Assembly: GCA_013373635.1 (NCBI GenBank)
Contig: JABXHN010000016.1
Location: 1-64,000, forward strand
Direction of reading: 5' to 3'
Source: Flavobacteriaceae bacterium
GTDB lineage: Bacteria > Bacteroidota > Bacteroidia > Flavobacteriales > Flavobacteriaceae
DNA: 64,000 nt
This document shows, piece by piece, positions 35,536 through 45,693 of this stretch; positions within the stretch are counted from its first letter, which is position 1, and every line of letters begins with the position of its first letter. The notes under the pieces are model-generated. The model worked only from the letters and a program-made list of their open reading frames with translations. It was not told the origin of the DNA and did no database searches. A program made the translations under genes and the position numbers.

Positions 35536-36891
35536 ATGTATACATTTTCAAATAGACTTAGAATAGCATCCTTCATCCTTATGGCAGTAGGTGTTGTTGG
35601 TATTGCAATAGGATTTATGTCTGCTCCTTCAACTGTTGAAGAAGCTAAGGCAATCGTAGCGAAGCACGATGCAGGTCACGGTGAGGCTCATGCTGCACCA
35701 GCTTCTGAACACCACCAAGCTACTGACACTCATATGGAGTCTAATGAACATCAGGTTGCAGCAAATCACGAAGCAGGACACGAAGCAGGACACGATGCAC
35801 ATTTGTTACAACAACTTCAAAATAAACCATGGGCTGCAGTTTATGTGGCTGCTTTATTTTTCTTGTTCATTGCTCTTGGAGTATTAGCCTTTTACGGAAT
35901 CAATCGCGCTGCTCAAGCAGGATGGTCACCATTGCTTTTTAGAGTGATGGAGGGGATCACCGCTTACCTCGTTCCAGGTGGAATAATTGTTTTCGTACTT
36001 TTAGCGATGTCAGTTGCTCATATGAATCACTTATTCGTTTGGTTAGATCCAGAAGTAGTTGCTCATGATAAATTAATTCAAGGTAAATCAGGATACCTCA
36101 ACGGTGCTGGTTTATTAATTAGAGCAGCTATTTTTATAGGAGGATGGGTTGCTTACAGAACACTTTCTAGAAAGTGGTCACTCGCTCAAGATAAGGCTTC
36201 AGACAACGCTAACTTCGTAAAGAACTTTAGACTTTCTGCAGGATTCTTAGTATTCTTTTTAATTTCAGAATCGATGATGTCTTGGGATTGGGTAATGAGT
36301 GTTGATCCACACTGGTTCTCTACCTTATTTGGATGGTATGTATTTGCAACGATGTTTGTCTCTGCAGTTACTGTTCTAGCATTAATTACAATCTATTTAA
36401 AATCGAAAGGTTACCTACAACAGGTAAACAACAGTCATATTCACGATTTGGCTAAGTTTATGTTTGCGTTCTCTATTTTCTGGACGTATTTATGGTTCTC
36501 ACAATTCATGTTGATCTGGTATTCTAACATTCCAGAAGAGGTGACTTATTTTGTGACAAGAATCCAAGATTTTAAACTTTCTTACTTTTTGATGATTGCC
36601 ATCAATTTTGTACTTCCAGTTTTATTACTGATCAACTCTGATTTCAAACGTATCAATTGGCTAGTGATTATGACTGGTTTAATCATTTTATTTGGACATT
36701 ACTTAGATGTGTACCACATGATCGTACCTGCTACAGTTGGAGATCAAGCATCGATTGGTCTAACTGAGATTAGTGCTTTATTGTTTTTTGCAGGACTATT
36801 TATTTTTGTAGTATTCACAGAATTGACAAAAGCACCTCTTACTCCAGAAAACAATCCATTAATTGAAGAGAGTAAACATTTTCATTATTAA
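35536..36891 (+). CDS. actF: Alternative complex III subunit F with His-rich insertion
   Basis: ActF is the second large membrane subunit, related to ActC (NrfD-like) but without a proven quinol site. The 451-residue protein has a helix at about 10-29, a His-rich segment at 44-89 with 11 histidines, then about nine helices with conserved SMMSWDWVMS and LWFSQFMLIWYSNIPEE. Part of the His-rich segment is coded by a 12-base tandem duplication. It lies 20 bases after actE and 27 bases before coxB. Confidence 0.92.
   Translation: MYTFSNRLRIASFILMAVGVVGIAIGFMSAPSTVEEAKAIVAKHDAGHGEAHAAPASEHHQATDTHMESNEHQVAANHEAGHEAGHDAHLLQQLQNKPWAAVYVAALFFLFIALGVLAFYGINRAAQAGWSPLLFRVMEGITAYLVPGGIIVFVLLAMSVAHMNHLFVWLDPEVVAHDKLIQGKSGYLNGAGLLIRAAIFIGGWVAYRTLSRKWSLAQDKASDNANFVKNFRLSAGFLVFFLISESMMSWDWVMSVDPHWFSTLFGWYVFATMFVSAVTVLALITIYLKSKGYLQQVNNSHIHDLAKFMFAFSIFWTYLWFSQFMLIWYSNIPEEVTYFVTRIQDFKLSYFLMIAINFVLPVLLLINSDFKRINWLVIMTGLIILFGHYLDVYHMIVPATVGDQASIGLTEISALLFFAGLFIFVVFTELTKAPLTPENNPLIEESKHFHY
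35767..35790 (+). repeat. Two 12-base tandem repeats inside actF
   Basis: The unit CACGAAGCAGGA occurs twice head to tail and begins a third, imperfect time. It encodes the repeated HEAG in the His-rich loop of ActF, so the loop probably grew by slippage or duplication. Confidence 0.85.
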
Positions 36892-36918
36892 TAAACAACG
36901 TAAACAATTATATATACG

Positions 36919-37974
36919 ATGACTGCATTTTTAACCATAGCTGTTTTAGTTTTTCTTGGAGCTGCAATTTACCAGATGACCAAGATCTTTGAATTGTCTC
37001 AAGCAGGCAAACAACAGGATCAAATTGCAAATGATAAGGACAACAGAGTCAATGGCTATTTGATGTTTGGATTTTTAATTTTCATCTATGGTCTTGCTAT
37101 TTTTAGTTTTGTAAAATATTCTAAAGTTCTTTTACCGGTAGCAGCCTCTGAACACGGTAGTGAGTACGATCTTTTGATGCTTGTTTCTTTTGTCATTATT
37201 CTAATCGCAATGGTAGTGGTTCAAGCCTTGTTGCATTACTATGCTTTTAAATATCGCGGTCAGGCTGGTGTAAAAGCGCTTTACTATGCTGACAATAGTA
37301 AATTAGAGTTATTGTGGACTGGAATCCCAGTAATTGTATTAGCAGTTTTAATTCTTTGGGGTCTATATACTTGGTCTGAAATTATGGATGTTAATAACGA
37401 TGATGATCCTATTGTTGTAGAGTTGTATGCACAACAGTTCAATTGGACGGCTCGTTATGCAGGAGAAGACAATGTTCTCGGAGATGCAAATGTTCGTTTA
37501 ATTGATATTGACAGAGCGAACATTCTCGGAGTTGATGAATCCGATAGCTATGCAGCAGATGATATCGTAGTAAAAGAATTACACTTACCTGTAGGTAGAA
37601 AAGTTAATTTTAAAATGCGTTCTCAAGATGTATTGCACTCAGCATATATGCCTCACTTTAGAGCACAAATGAACTGTGTACCTGGAATGATTACAGAGTT
37701 TTCTTTTACACCTACTTTAACGACTGCTGAAATGCGTGCTCAGAAGGATGTTCAAGCTAAAGTTGCTCGAACAAATAAAATTAGAGGAGAGCGTGCTGCT
37801 CGTGGGGAAGAAAATTCAGATCCATGGGAGTTTGATTACATTTTGCTTTGTAACAAGATTTGTGGAAAATCTCACTACAATATGCAAATGAAAATTATTG
37901 TAGAGGATGAGGCTTCCTACAACAAGTGGCTAGCTTCGCAAAAAACTTTTGGTCAGCAAATGGCCGCCAACTAA
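36919..37974 (+). CDS. coxB: Cytochrome c oxidase subunit II
   Basis: Subunit II takes electrons from cytochrome c through its binuclear copper A centre. The copper ligands are all present: H240, C311, C315, H319 and M322 in CNKICGKSHYNM, with acidic E/D partners. Besides the usual two helices (about 84-108 and 132-150) it has two extra hydrophobic segments at the N-terminus (about 3-20 and 47-67). There is no fused cytochrome c domain, unlike caa3 enzymes. It follows actF in the same operon and precedes coxA. Confidence 0.95.
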   Translation: MTAFLTIAVLVFLGAAIYQMTKIFELSQAGKQQDQIANDKDNRVNGYLMFGFLIFIYGLAIFSFVKYSKVLLPVAASEHGSEYDLLMLVSFVIILIAMVVVQALLHYYAFKYRGQAGVKALYYADNSKLELLWTGIPVIVLAVLILWGLYTWSEIMDVNNDDDPIVVELYAQQFNWTARYAGEDNVLGDANVRLIDIDRANILGVDESDSYAADDIVVKELHLPVGRKVNFKMRSQDVLHSAYMPHFRAQMNCVPGMITEFSFTPTLTTAEMRAQKDVQAKVARTNKIRGERAARGEENSDPWEFDYILLCNKICGKSHYNMQMKIIVEDEASYNKWLASQKTFGQQMAAN

Positions 37975-38011
37975 TTAATTCATTAACCACACAAATTAAT
38001 ATATTCTAAAT

Positions 38012-39820
38012 ATGTCTGCACACGCAAACGAACATTCAGAAGATCACGGGCATCACCACAAGGAGACCTTTGTAACAAAGTACATCTTTAGCCAAGATCA
38101 CAAGATGATTGCTAAACAGTACTTAATTACTGGTTTAATCATGGGAGCTATTGGAATCGCTATGTCTATTCTTTTTAGAATGCAATTAGCATGGCCAGGT
38201 AAGTCCTTTCCAATTTTTGAGGCTCTTTTAGGTAAATGGGCACCAGGTGGTGTAATGGATGCAGAAATGTATCTTTCATTGGTAACCATTCACGGAACTA
38301 TTATGGTATTCTTTGTACTAACAGCTGGTTTGAGTGGTACCTTCAGTAACTTATTAATACCCTTGCAGATTGGAGCAAGAGATATGGCATCTGGTTTTCT
38401 AAACATGTTGTCATATTGGTTGTTCTTTACCTCTGCGGCAATCATGTTACTTTCGCTATTTGTTGAAACAGGAGCTGCATCTGCTGGATGGACGATCTAC
38501 CCACCACTATCTGCGCTTCCTATGGCACAGTCAGGTTCAGGTTTAGGAATGACTTTATGGTTGGTTTCTATGGCGATTTTTATCGCTTCTTCTCTATTAG
38601 GTTCCTTGAACTATATCGTGACGGTTTTAAACCTCAGAACAAAGGGAATGTCAATGACACGCTTGCCTTTGACTATTTGGGCCTTTTTTGTGACGGCTAT
38701 CATTGGAGTGGTCTCTTTCCCTGTGTTATTATCTGCAGCATTATTGTTGATTATGGATCGTGGATTTGGAACATCGTTTTATCTTTCTGATATCTTTATC
38801 CAAGGAGAGGTGTTGCACTATCAAGGTGGTTCACCTGTATTATTTGAACATTTATTTTGGTTCTTAGGGCACCCTGAGGTATACATTGTATTACTTCCTG
38901 CTCTTGGAATTACTTCAGAAGTCATGTCAACCAATGCTCGTAAGCCTATTTTTGGATACAGAGCCATGGTTACTTCTATAATTGCAATTGCCTTTTTATC
39001 AACCATCGTTTGGGGGCACCATATGTTTGTTTCAGGTATGAATCCCTTCTTAGGTTCGGTCTTTACTTTTACAACGTTATTGATTGCTATCCCTTCTGCG
39101 GTAAAAGCCTTCAACTACATAACAACCTTGTGGAAAGGTAATTTACAGTTCAACCCTGGAATGTTATTTTCAATTGGATTGGTATCTACCTTCGTTACTG
39201 GAGGTTTAACAGGAATCATACTAGGAGATTCTACTTTGGACATCAACGTACATGACACTTATTTTGTGGTGGCTCACTTCCATTTAGTAATGGGAATTTC
39301 TGCACTTTACGGTTTATTTGCTGGGGTATACCATTGGTTCCCAAAAATGTTCGGTCGAATGATGAACAAAAACTTAGGGTATGCACACTTTTGGATTACA
39401 GCGGTTTGTGCCTATGGTGTATTCTTTCCAATGCACTTCGTAGGAATGGCTGGTGTTCCAAGACGTTATTACCAAAACACAGCGTTCCCTATGTTTGATG
39501 AATTGACGAATGTTCAAATTTTAATTACGGTATTCGCGATCATTGCAGCATTTGCACAATTGATCTTTGTTTACAATTTTGTCCATAGTATCTTCTACGG
39601 AAAGAAAGCAGAACAAAACCCATGGAAATCAAATACGTTAGAATGGACTACGCCAGTAGAACACATTCATGGAAACTGGCCTGGCGCAATACCAGAAGTA
39701 CACCGTTGGGCATATGATTACTCAAAAACAGATAAATCAGGTGAATATATCATCCCTGGACAAGATTTCGTTCCTCAGAATGTTCCTATGGGAGATGATG
39801 AAGAAGAATTACATCACTAA
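38012..39820 (+). CDS. coxA: Cytochrome c oxidase subunit I (aa3, A-type heme-copper oxidase)
   Basis: Subunit I holds heme a and the heme a3/copper B centre where oxygen is reduced and protons are pumped. Ligands seen: H94 and H424 for heme a, H287, H336 and H337 for copper B, and H422 for heme a3; Y291 is the cross-linked tyrosine of GHPEVY. The glutamate E289 of HPEVY is the mark of the A1 type with a D-channel. The 602-residue protein has about twelve helices and a His-rich start (HGHHH). It ends the act-cox operon and is followed by a terminator. Subunits III and IV are coded 15 kb away. Confidence 0.97.
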   Translation: MSAHANEHSEDHGHHHKETFVTKYIFSQDHKMIAKQYLITGLIMGAIGIAMSILFRMQLAWPGKSFPIFEALLGKWAPGGVMDAEMYLSLVTIHGTIMVFFVLTAGLSGTFSNLLIPLQIGARDMASGFLNMLSYWLFFTSAAIMLLSLFVETGAASAGWTIYPPLSALPMAQSGSGLGMTLWLVSMAIFIASSLLGSLNYIVTVLNLRTKGMSMTRLPLTIWAFFVTAIIGVVSFPVLLSAALLLIMDRGFGTSFYLSDIFIQGEVLHYQGGSPVLFEHLFWFLGHPEVYIVLLPALGITSEVMSTNARKPIFGYRAMVTSIIAIAFLSTIVWGHHMFVSGMNPFLGSVFTFTTLLIAIPSAVKAFNYITTLWKGNLQFNPGMLFSIGLVSTFVTGGLTGIILGDSTLDINVHDTYFVVAHFHLVMGISALYGLFAGVYHWFPKMFGRMMNKNLGYAHFWITAVCAYGVFFPMHFVGMAGVPRRYYQNTAFPMFDELTNVQILITVFAIIAAFAQLIFVYNFVHSIFYGKKAEQNPWKSNTLEWTTPVEHIHGNWPGAIPEVHRWAYDYSKTDKSGEYIIPGQDFVPQNVPMGDDEEELHH

Positions 39821-39846
39821 GATGTTTATAACCTTTGAATAAAATA

Positions 39847-39872
39847 AGCCTTCTTGAACGGAAGGCTTTTTT
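39847..39872 (+). terminator. Terminator of the act-coxBA operon
   Basis: The stem AGCCTTC/GAAGGCT (39847-39853, 39861-39867) with a seven-base loop is followed by six T, 26 bases after the coxA stop. Confidence 0.88.
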
Positions 39873-39914
39873 ATGCGTTTGTATTTTTTGTAATTTAATC
39901 AAAAATATACCCCT

Positions 39915-40772
39915 ATGCTCATGACTCGCTATTATACATTAGTTGTTTGTGGAATTTTTTTTCTTAGTTGTAATTGGTCTTTTGCTCAAAAGAAACCCGA
40001 TATCAGAGGAAATAGAACTGTAACAGTAGTTGATAAAGTTTTAGATGCTTTTAATTCAATTGTCGTAGAAGAAGACTTAGATATTAGTTTTAAAAAAGCA
40101 GTGACCCCTTCAGTTCATTTTGTAGCAGATGACAATCTTCCTCCTGTCTTTAATTTTAGTGTCAAAGATTCTGTTTTACACATCAGTTCTTATTATAGAA
40201 TCAAATCTAAAAAAGAACTTCAGATTACAGTTTCCTATGTCAATCTAAAATCGATTCAATTAAAAGAGGGAAGGGTAAAACTCGATATTAATTCCAATAC
40301 TATTCCTTTAGATATCAATGCTAAAGGTAGAGCGTCAATTGAAGTTCACGGAATTGCAGATCGTTTGTTTGTAAATCTTTCGGAAAATTCTAAAATGAAA
40401 TTAACAGCAACGCTCAATCAATTAGAAATTGATACAAAGGACAAGTCCAGTATCGATTTTTCTGGAGTCATTACTAATTCTAAACTCAATTTAGAAGATC
40501 GATCAGTATTTAATGCTCTTGGAAGTTGTACGAATTTATTTTTAACGCAGACACAAGACAGTTATTTTAACGGAAAGGGTTTGAAAGTTGAAACGGCTGA
40601 GCTTCATTTGAATAATAATGCTACTTCTGATTTATACGCTATAAAAGAAGTAGATCTCTATTCAAATCATCAATCAATTCTTAACTTTTACGGGATAGCC
40701 TCATTAGAAGTAAAGGAGTTTTTAGGTAATGCACAAATTCTAAAGAAAGCTTTTAACACAACTCAAGAATAA
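39915..40772 (+). CDS. Secreted DUF2807 (GIN domain) protein
   Basis: This 285-residue protein has a signal peptide (hydrophobic about 8-19, end near SFAQ) and a repetitive beta-strand domain of the head-GIN type (DUF2807), seen as FNSIVVEEDLDISF near the start and repeated short strands such as INAKGRASIEVHG. A second ATG six bases downstream could be the start. The family is abundant in Bacteroidota, and its function is unknown; adhesin-like or surface roles have been proposed. It is separated from ruvB by 25 bases. Confidence 0.85.
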   Translation: MLMTRYYTLVVCGIFFLSCNWSFAQKKPDIRGNRTVTVVDKVLDAFNSIVVEEDLDISFKKAVTPSVHFVADDNLPPVFNFSVKDSVLHISSYYRIKSKKELQITVSYVNLKSIQLKEGRVKLDINSNTIPLDINAKGRASIEVHGIADRLFVNLSENSKMKLTATLNQLEIDTKDKSSIDFSGVITNSKLNLEDRSVFNALGSCTNLFLTQTQDSYFNGKGLKVETAELHLNNNATSDLYAIKEVDLYSNHQSILNFYGIASLEVKEFLGNAQILKKAFNTTQE

Positions 40773-40784
40773 GCATAAATGAAT

Positions 40785-40792
40785 TACCTTTA
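40785..40792 (+). promoter_or_regulatory. Possible -7 box for ruvB
   Basis: TACCTTTA, one base off TAnnTTTG, ends five bases before the ruvB ATG. If real it would give a leaderless or nearly leaderless mRNA. Confidence 0.35.
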
Positions 40793-40797
40793 CTTAC

Positions 40798-41820
40798 ATG
40801 AATGAGCATTTAGATCCTACATCTGAAAACTTCTCAAAAGAAGAAGTCGATATCGAAAGAGCTTTAAGACCCCTCAGTTTTAATGATTTTGCAGGTCAGG
40901 AGAAGGTGCTTGAGAATTTATCGGTTTTTGTTCAGGCTGCAAATATGAGAAATGATGCCTTGGATCACACCCTTTTTCATGGGCCTCCAGGTCTGGGTAA
41001 AACCACCTTGGCTCACATTCTTGCAAATGAACTTGGAGTCGGTATTAAAGTCACTTCCGGTCCAGTACTTGATAAACCTGGTGATTTAGCTGGTTTATTG
41101 ACAAATTTAGAGGAACGCGATGTGCTTTTTATCGATGAAATACACCGTTTAAGTCCTGTTATAGAGGAATATCTCTATGCAGCCATGGAAGATTATAAAA
41201 TTGATATTATGATTGAAAGTGGACCTAATGCTCGTTCGGTTCAAATTAATCTCAATCCATTTACCCTTGTTGGTGCAACAACTCGATCTGGTCTCCTTAC
41301 AGCTCCTATGAGAGCGCGTTTTGGAATTCAATCAAGATTAGAATACTACAATACAGAATTGCTCTCAAGTATAGTGATGCGTTCTGCAGCTATTCTAAAA
41401 ACACCTATTGATGAAGAAGCTGCGATTGAAATTGCAGGAAGGAGTAGAGGAACACCAAGAATTTCGAATGCATTGCTTCGAAGAGTACGCGATTTTGCTC
41501 AGATCAAAGGTACAGGAGCAATCGACATGAAAATTGCTAAATACGGCTTAAAAGCGCTTAATGTCGATACTCATGGCTTAGATGAGATGGATAATAAAAT
41601 CCTCTCAACATTGATTGATAAATTCAAAGGAGGTCCTGTAGGTATTACAACTTTGGCTACTGCTGTTTCTGAAAGCGCTGAAACCATCGAGGAAGTGTAC
41701 GAGCCCTTTTTAATACAACAGGGTTTTATAGTTCGTACTCCAAGAGGTAGAGAGGCTACAGAGATGGCTTACAAACACTTAGGTAGAAATTTTTCTAAAG
41801 GACAACCAGGATTGTTTTAA
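40798..41820 (+). CDS. ruvB: Holliday junction branch migration ATPase RuvB
   Basis: RuvB is the hexameric AAA+ motor that drives branch migration of Holliday junctions on RuvA. The 340-residue protein has Walker [13 protein letters not shown], Walker B DEIHRLSP, the arginine-finger region ([18 protein letters not shown]) and a C-terminal winged helix ([16 protein letters not shown]). It is complete. It is separated from queG by one base, a known Flavobacteria pair, while ruvA is 3.3 kb downstream. Confidence 0.98.
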   Translation: MNEHLDPTSENFSKEEVDIERALRPLSFNDFAGQEKVLENLSVFVQAANMRNDALDHTLFHGPPGLGKTTLAHILANELGVGIKVTSGPVLDKPGDLAGLLTNLEERDVLFIDEIHRLSPVIEEYLYAAMEDYKIDIMIESGPNARSVQINLNPFTLVGATTRSGLLTAPMRARFGIQSRLEYYNTELLSSIVMRSAAILKTPIDEEAAIEIAGRSRGTPRISNALLRRVRDFAQIKGTGAIDMKIAKYGLKALNVDTHGLDEMDNKILSTLIDKFKGGPVGITTLATAVSESAETIEEVYEPFLIQQGFIVRTPRGREATEMAYKHLGRNFSKGQPGLF

Positions 41821-41821
41821 A

Positions 41822-42748
41822 ATGACTTCTAATAAAATGACCTACAGTGAAATGATTAAAGCTGAGGCTCAAAGGCTTGGTTTTACTTCCTGTGGAATCT
41901 CAAAAGCCGAGTTCTTAGAAGAGGAAGCGCCTCGATTAGAAAACTGGCTAAACGCCAATCATCAGGCGGGGATGTCTTATATGGAAAATCATTTTGACAA
42001 ACGTCTAGACCCTCGTTTATTGGTAGACGGAGCTCAATCAGTCATTAGTCTTCTCTTTAATTATTATCCAGAACCTATTGTTGCTAAAGATTCCTACAAA
42101 GTATCTAAGTACGCCTATGGAGAAGATTATCACTTTGTAGTAAAAGATAAATTGACAGCTCTATTAGATTTTATTAATCAAGAAATAGGAGAGGTCAGTG
42201 GTAGAGCTTTTGTAGATTCTGCACCTGTTTTAGAGCGGGCTTGGGCCAAGCGTTCAGGATTAGGTTGGATTGGAAAAAACGCCAATTTAATAACAAAAAA
42301 ACAAGGTTCTTTTTATTTTATATCAGAGTTAATCGTTGATCTGCCCTTGGAATACGATACAAGTATTGCTACAGATCATTGTGGTTCTTGTACAGCCTGT
42401 TTAGACGCCTGTCCCACGAATGCAATTAAGGCTCCGTATTTGATCGATTCCAATTCGTGTATTTCATATCTAACCATTGAATTAAAGGGAGAACTGCCTT
42501 CTGATTTAAATCAATCATTTGATGATTGGATCTTTGGCTGTGATATCTGTCAGGATGTGTGTCCTTGGAATCGCTTTTCGATCACTACAAAAGAAGAGCG
42601 ATTTGCTCCCAATCCCTATGTCAATTATTCTAAGGCTCAATGGCAGGAGCTGACCGCTGAAGTTTTTTCTGAAATAGCACGTAAATCTCCATTAAAGCGA
42701 ACTAAATTTTCAGGGATTACAAGAAATTTACAGTATGTGAATAAATAA
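41822..42748 (+). CDS. queG: Epoxyqueuosine reductase
   Basis: QueG makes the last step of queuosine formation in tRNA, reducing epoxyqueuosine using cobalamin and two 4Fe-4S clusters. The 308-residue protein has the family core [12 protein letters not shown] for cofactor binding and the clusters [16 protein letters not shown] and [11 protein letters not shown]. It lacks the longer C-terminal HEAT-like repeats of some homologues. It begins one base after ruvB. Note the second ATG five codons on (MTYSEM) could also be used. Confidence 0.96.
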   Translation: MTSNKMTYSEMIKAEAQRLGFTSCGISKAEFLEEEAPRLENWLNANHQAGMSYMENHFDKRLDPRLLVDGAQSVISLLFNYYPEPIVAKDSYKVSKYAYGEDYHFVVKDKLTALLDFINQEIGEVSGRAFVDSAPVLERAWAKRSGLGWIGKNANLITKKQGSFYFISELIVDLPLEYDTSIATDHCGSCTACLDACPTNAIKAPYLIDSNSCISYLTIELKGELPSDLNQSFDDWIFGCDICQDVCPWNRFSITTKEERFAPNPYVNYSKAQWQELTAEVFSEIARKSPLKRTKFSGITRNLQYVNK

Positions 42749-42794
42749 CTTCCTTCTTTGTGTACAAAGTATGGGTCGTTCAGTGAATTAAACT

Positions 42795-42802
42795 TAAATT
42801 TG
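42795..42802 (+). promoter_or_regulatory. Possible -7 box for maeB
   Basis: TAAATTTG matches TAnnTTTG and ends 17 bases before the maeB ATG. No TTTG is found at the standard distance. Confidence 0.45.
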
Positions 42803-42819
42803 AGGTATAATTTAACTAT

Positions 42820-45096
42820 ATGAGTAGTAAATCGAGATTAAGAGCAGAGGCTTTGATATATCACGCAAAGCCAACCCCTGGAAAAATAAAAATTGTCCCA
42901 ACAAAACCCTATGCCACTCAAAGAGATTTAGCATTGGCTTATTCTCCAGGGGTAGCAGAACCTTGTTTGGAGATTGAAAAGGATGTAGATCAAGCTTATC
43001 GCTATACCAATAAGGGAAATTTAGTAGCTGTTATTACCAATGGTACGGCTGTTCTTGGTCTTGGTGATATTGGACCAGAGGCTTCTAAACCAGTAATGGA
43101 GGGGAAGAGTTTGCTTTTTAAAATATTTGCTGATTTAGACAGTATCGATATTGAATTAGATACCAAAGATGTCGATCAATTTGTTGAAACTGTTAAGACG
43201 ATTGCTCCTAGTTTTGGAGGCATTAATTTAGAAGATATCAAAGCTCCTGAAGCATTTGAAATTGAACGTCGTTTAAAAGAGGAATTGGATATTCCAGTGA
43301 TGCACGACGATCAACACGGGACTGCAATTATCTCTGCTGCTGCACTTTTAAATGCACTAGAGTTAGCTGAAAAGAAAATTGAAGACGTTCAGATTGTAAT
43401 CAATGGAGCAGGAGCTGCAGCGGTTTCTTGTACAAAGTTATACAAAGCTTTTGGAGCCAAAGCTGAGAATATAGTAATGTGTGATTCCAAAGGAGTGATT
43501 CGCAAAGACAGAGAAAATTTAGCAGAATCTAAGGCTGAATTCGCAACGGCAAGAGATCTCAATACACTCGAAGATGCGATGGTAGGGGCAGATGTATTTG
43601 TAGGACTTTCGATAGCTGATGTAGTTGATAATCAGATGCTTTTGTCTATGGCTGATTCTCCAATTGTTTTTGCACTTGCAAATCCAACTCCTGAAATAGA
43701 CTATAATTTAGCGATTGCGACTCGTAAAGACATCATTATGGCTACGGGACGATCAGATCACCCTAATCAGGTGAACAACGTACTGGGATTCCCTTATATA
43801 TTTAGAGGTGCCCTAGATGTTCGTTCAACAAAGATCAATGAGGAAATGAAAATGGCTGCTGTAAAAGCCATAGCTGATTTAGCAAAAGAATCAGTTCCAG
43901 AGGAAGTTAATATTACGTATCAAGAAAAACGCTTGACCTTTGGTCGTGATTATATCATTCCTAAACCTTTTGATCCACGTCTTATTGAATGTATACCTCC
44001 TGCAGTTGCTAAGGCAGCTATTGATTCTGGTGTCGCAAAGACTACGATTGAGGACTGGGATAAGTATAAACAAGAACTCTTTGTAAGATCAGGATCTGAA
44101 AATAAATTAGTGCGTCAAATTCACAATAGAGCTAAGTCAGATCCAAAACGAATTGTTTTTGCAGAAGGTGAGCAACTCGACATCATCAAAGCAGCGCAAA
44201 TTGTTTATGAAGAGGGAATAGCTATTCCAATTATACTCGGAAGAAAGCATATCATTAAAGAATTAATGAAGGAATTAGAATTTGAGGCAGATATTCAAAT
44301 TATCGATCCAAAGGCTGATGATTCTGAAGAAAAGAGAACAGATTACGGTATGCGTTATTGGGAGGGGAGAAAACGTACAGGAATTACAAAATACTTGGCA
44401 TTGAGCAGAATGCGCGAACGTACCTATTACGGTGCTATGATGGTTAAAACGGGTGATGCAGATGGAATGCTTTCTGGTTATTCAAGAGCTTTCGCATCTG
44501 TCGTAAAACCCTATTTAGAAATCATAGGTGTAAGTGAAGGCTACAATAGAGTGGCTTCAGCCAATATTATGATTACCGATCAAGGACCCATATTTTTAGC
44601 AGATACTACGATGAATATCGATCCAAGTACTGAGTGTTTGGCTGACATAGCACTGATGACAAAATCAATGGTTGAAGCATTTGGTTTTGAGCCGGTTATG
44701 GCGATGTTGTCCTATTCAAACTTTGGATCTTCATTGCATCCTAATGCAGATAAGGTTAAGAAGGCTGTTCGATATTTACACAATTACGATCCAAATATGG
44801 TAGTCGATGGAGAATTGCAATTGGATTTCGCTCTCAATAAAGAATTGCATCAGAAAATTTTTCCTTTTTCTAAATTATCTGGAAAACGCGTTAATACTTT
44901 AATATTTCCTAATTTGGAATCTGCGAACATTACCTATAAATTGCTGAAGGAAGTAAATAAGTCAGATTCTATTGGACCGTTTTTAATGGGAATAAACAAT
45001 CCTGTTCACGTATTACAATTGGGATCAAGTGTATCTGAAATAGTCAATATGACTGCGATCACTGTCTTAGATGCACAAGAACGATTAAAAAAATAA
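42820..45096 (+). CDS. maeB: NADP-dependent malic enzyme fused to a phosphotransacetylase-like domain
   Basis: MaeB oxidatively decarboxylates malate to pyruvate, giving NADPH. The 758-residue protein has the malic domain (LAYSPGVAEPCLEI, GDIGPEASKPVMEGK, DDQHGTA), the nucleotide-binding domain (INGAGAAAVSC) to about 430, and a C-terminal domain related to phosphate acetyltransferase (about 430-758), which in E. coli is regulatory and mostly inactive. This is the usual MaeB architecture. It lies six bases before ruvA. Confidence 0.96.
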   Translation: MSSKSRLRAEALIYHAKPTPGKIKIVPTKPYATQRDLALAYSPGVAEPCLEIEKDVDQAYRYTNKGNLVAVITNGTAVLGLGDIGPEASKPVMEGKSLLFKIFADLDSIDIELDTKDVDQFVETVKTIAPSFGGINLEDIKAPEAFEIERRLKEELDIPVMHDDQHGTAIISAAALLNALELAEKKIEDVQIVINGAGAAAVSCTKLYKAFGAKAENIVMCDSKGVIRKDRENLAESKAEFATARDLNTLEDAMVGADVFVGLSIADVVDNQMLLSMADSPIVFALANPTPEIDYNLAIATRKDIIMATGRSDHPNQVNNVLGFPYIFRGALDVRSTKINEEMKMAAVKAIADLAKESVPEEVNITYQEKRLTFGRDYIIPKPFDPRLIECIPPAVAKAAIDSGVAKTTIEDWDKYKQELFVRSGSENKLVRQIHNRAKSDPKRIVFAEGEQLDIIKAAQIVYEEGIAIPIILGRKHIIKELMKELEFEADIQIIDPKADDSEEKRTDYGMRYWEGRKRTGITKYLALSRMRERTYYGAMMVKTGDADGMLSGYSRAFASVVKPYLEIIGVSEGYNRVASANIMITDQGPIFLADTTMNIDPSTECLADIALMTKSMVEAFGFEPVMAMLSYSNFGSSLHPNADKVKKAVRYLHNYDPNMVVDGELQLDFALNKELHQKIFPFSKLSGKRVNTLIFPNLESANITYKLLKEVNKSDSIGPFLMGINNPVHVLQLGSSVSEIVNMTAITVLDAQERLKK

Positions 45097-45102
45097 TCAC
45101 CT

Positions 45103-45684
45103 ATGATAACTCATATTCGCGGAAGATTAGTAGAGAAAAATCCAACTTCGGTTATCATCGATTGTTCTGGGGTAGGTTATGAGTTGCATATTTCACTGAA
45201 TACCTATTCGTTGATTGGATCAGAAGAAACGATTGAACTCTATACCCATCTTCAGGTAAAAGAAGATTCACATACGCTTTACGGTTTTGTTCAAAAAATT
45301 GAACGAGAAGTTTTTAGACTATTGATTACTGTTTCAGGTATAGGAGCCAATACCGCAAGAACTATTTTGTCCTCTTTGACTTCTGAGGAATTAAGAGGAG
45401 CGATAGCTGCTGAAAATGTTTCTAAGATACAGTCTGTCAAAGGAATAGGAGCTAAAACAGCACAACGTCTTATCATTGAGCTCAAGGATAAAATTTTAAA
45501 AATTTACGAATTTGATGAAGTTTTTCCACAACAGGACAATACAGTTAAAGAAGAAGCGTTATCTGCATTAGAAGTATTGGGCTTTTCTAGAAAACAAGCT
45601 GAAAAGGTGGTCGATGCGATTCTTAGTGAAGAGCGAGAATTAGGTGTTGAATCTGTTATTAAAATAGCCCTAAAAAAACTTTAA
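45103..45684 (+). CDS. ruvA: Holliday junction DNA-binding protein RuvA
   Basis: RuvA binds Holliday junctions and loads RuvB. The 193-residue protein has the N-terminal OB fold (MITHIRGRLVEK), two helix-hairpin-helix motifs (ITVSGIGANTARTIL; IQSVKGIGAKTAQRLI) and the mobile C-terminal RuvB-binding domain. It lies between maeB and sprA, nine bases before sprA. Confidence 0.97.
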   Translation: MITHIRGRLVEKNPTSVIIDCSGVGYELHISLNTYSLIGSEETIELYTHLQVKEDSHTLYGFVQKIEREVFRLLITVSGIGANTARTILSSLTSEELRGAIAAENVSKIQSVKGIGAKTAQRLIIELKDKILKIYEFDEVFPQQDNTVKEEALSALEVLGFSRKQAEKVVDAILSEERELGVESVIKIALKKL

Positions 45685-45693
45685 CAATAGAGT

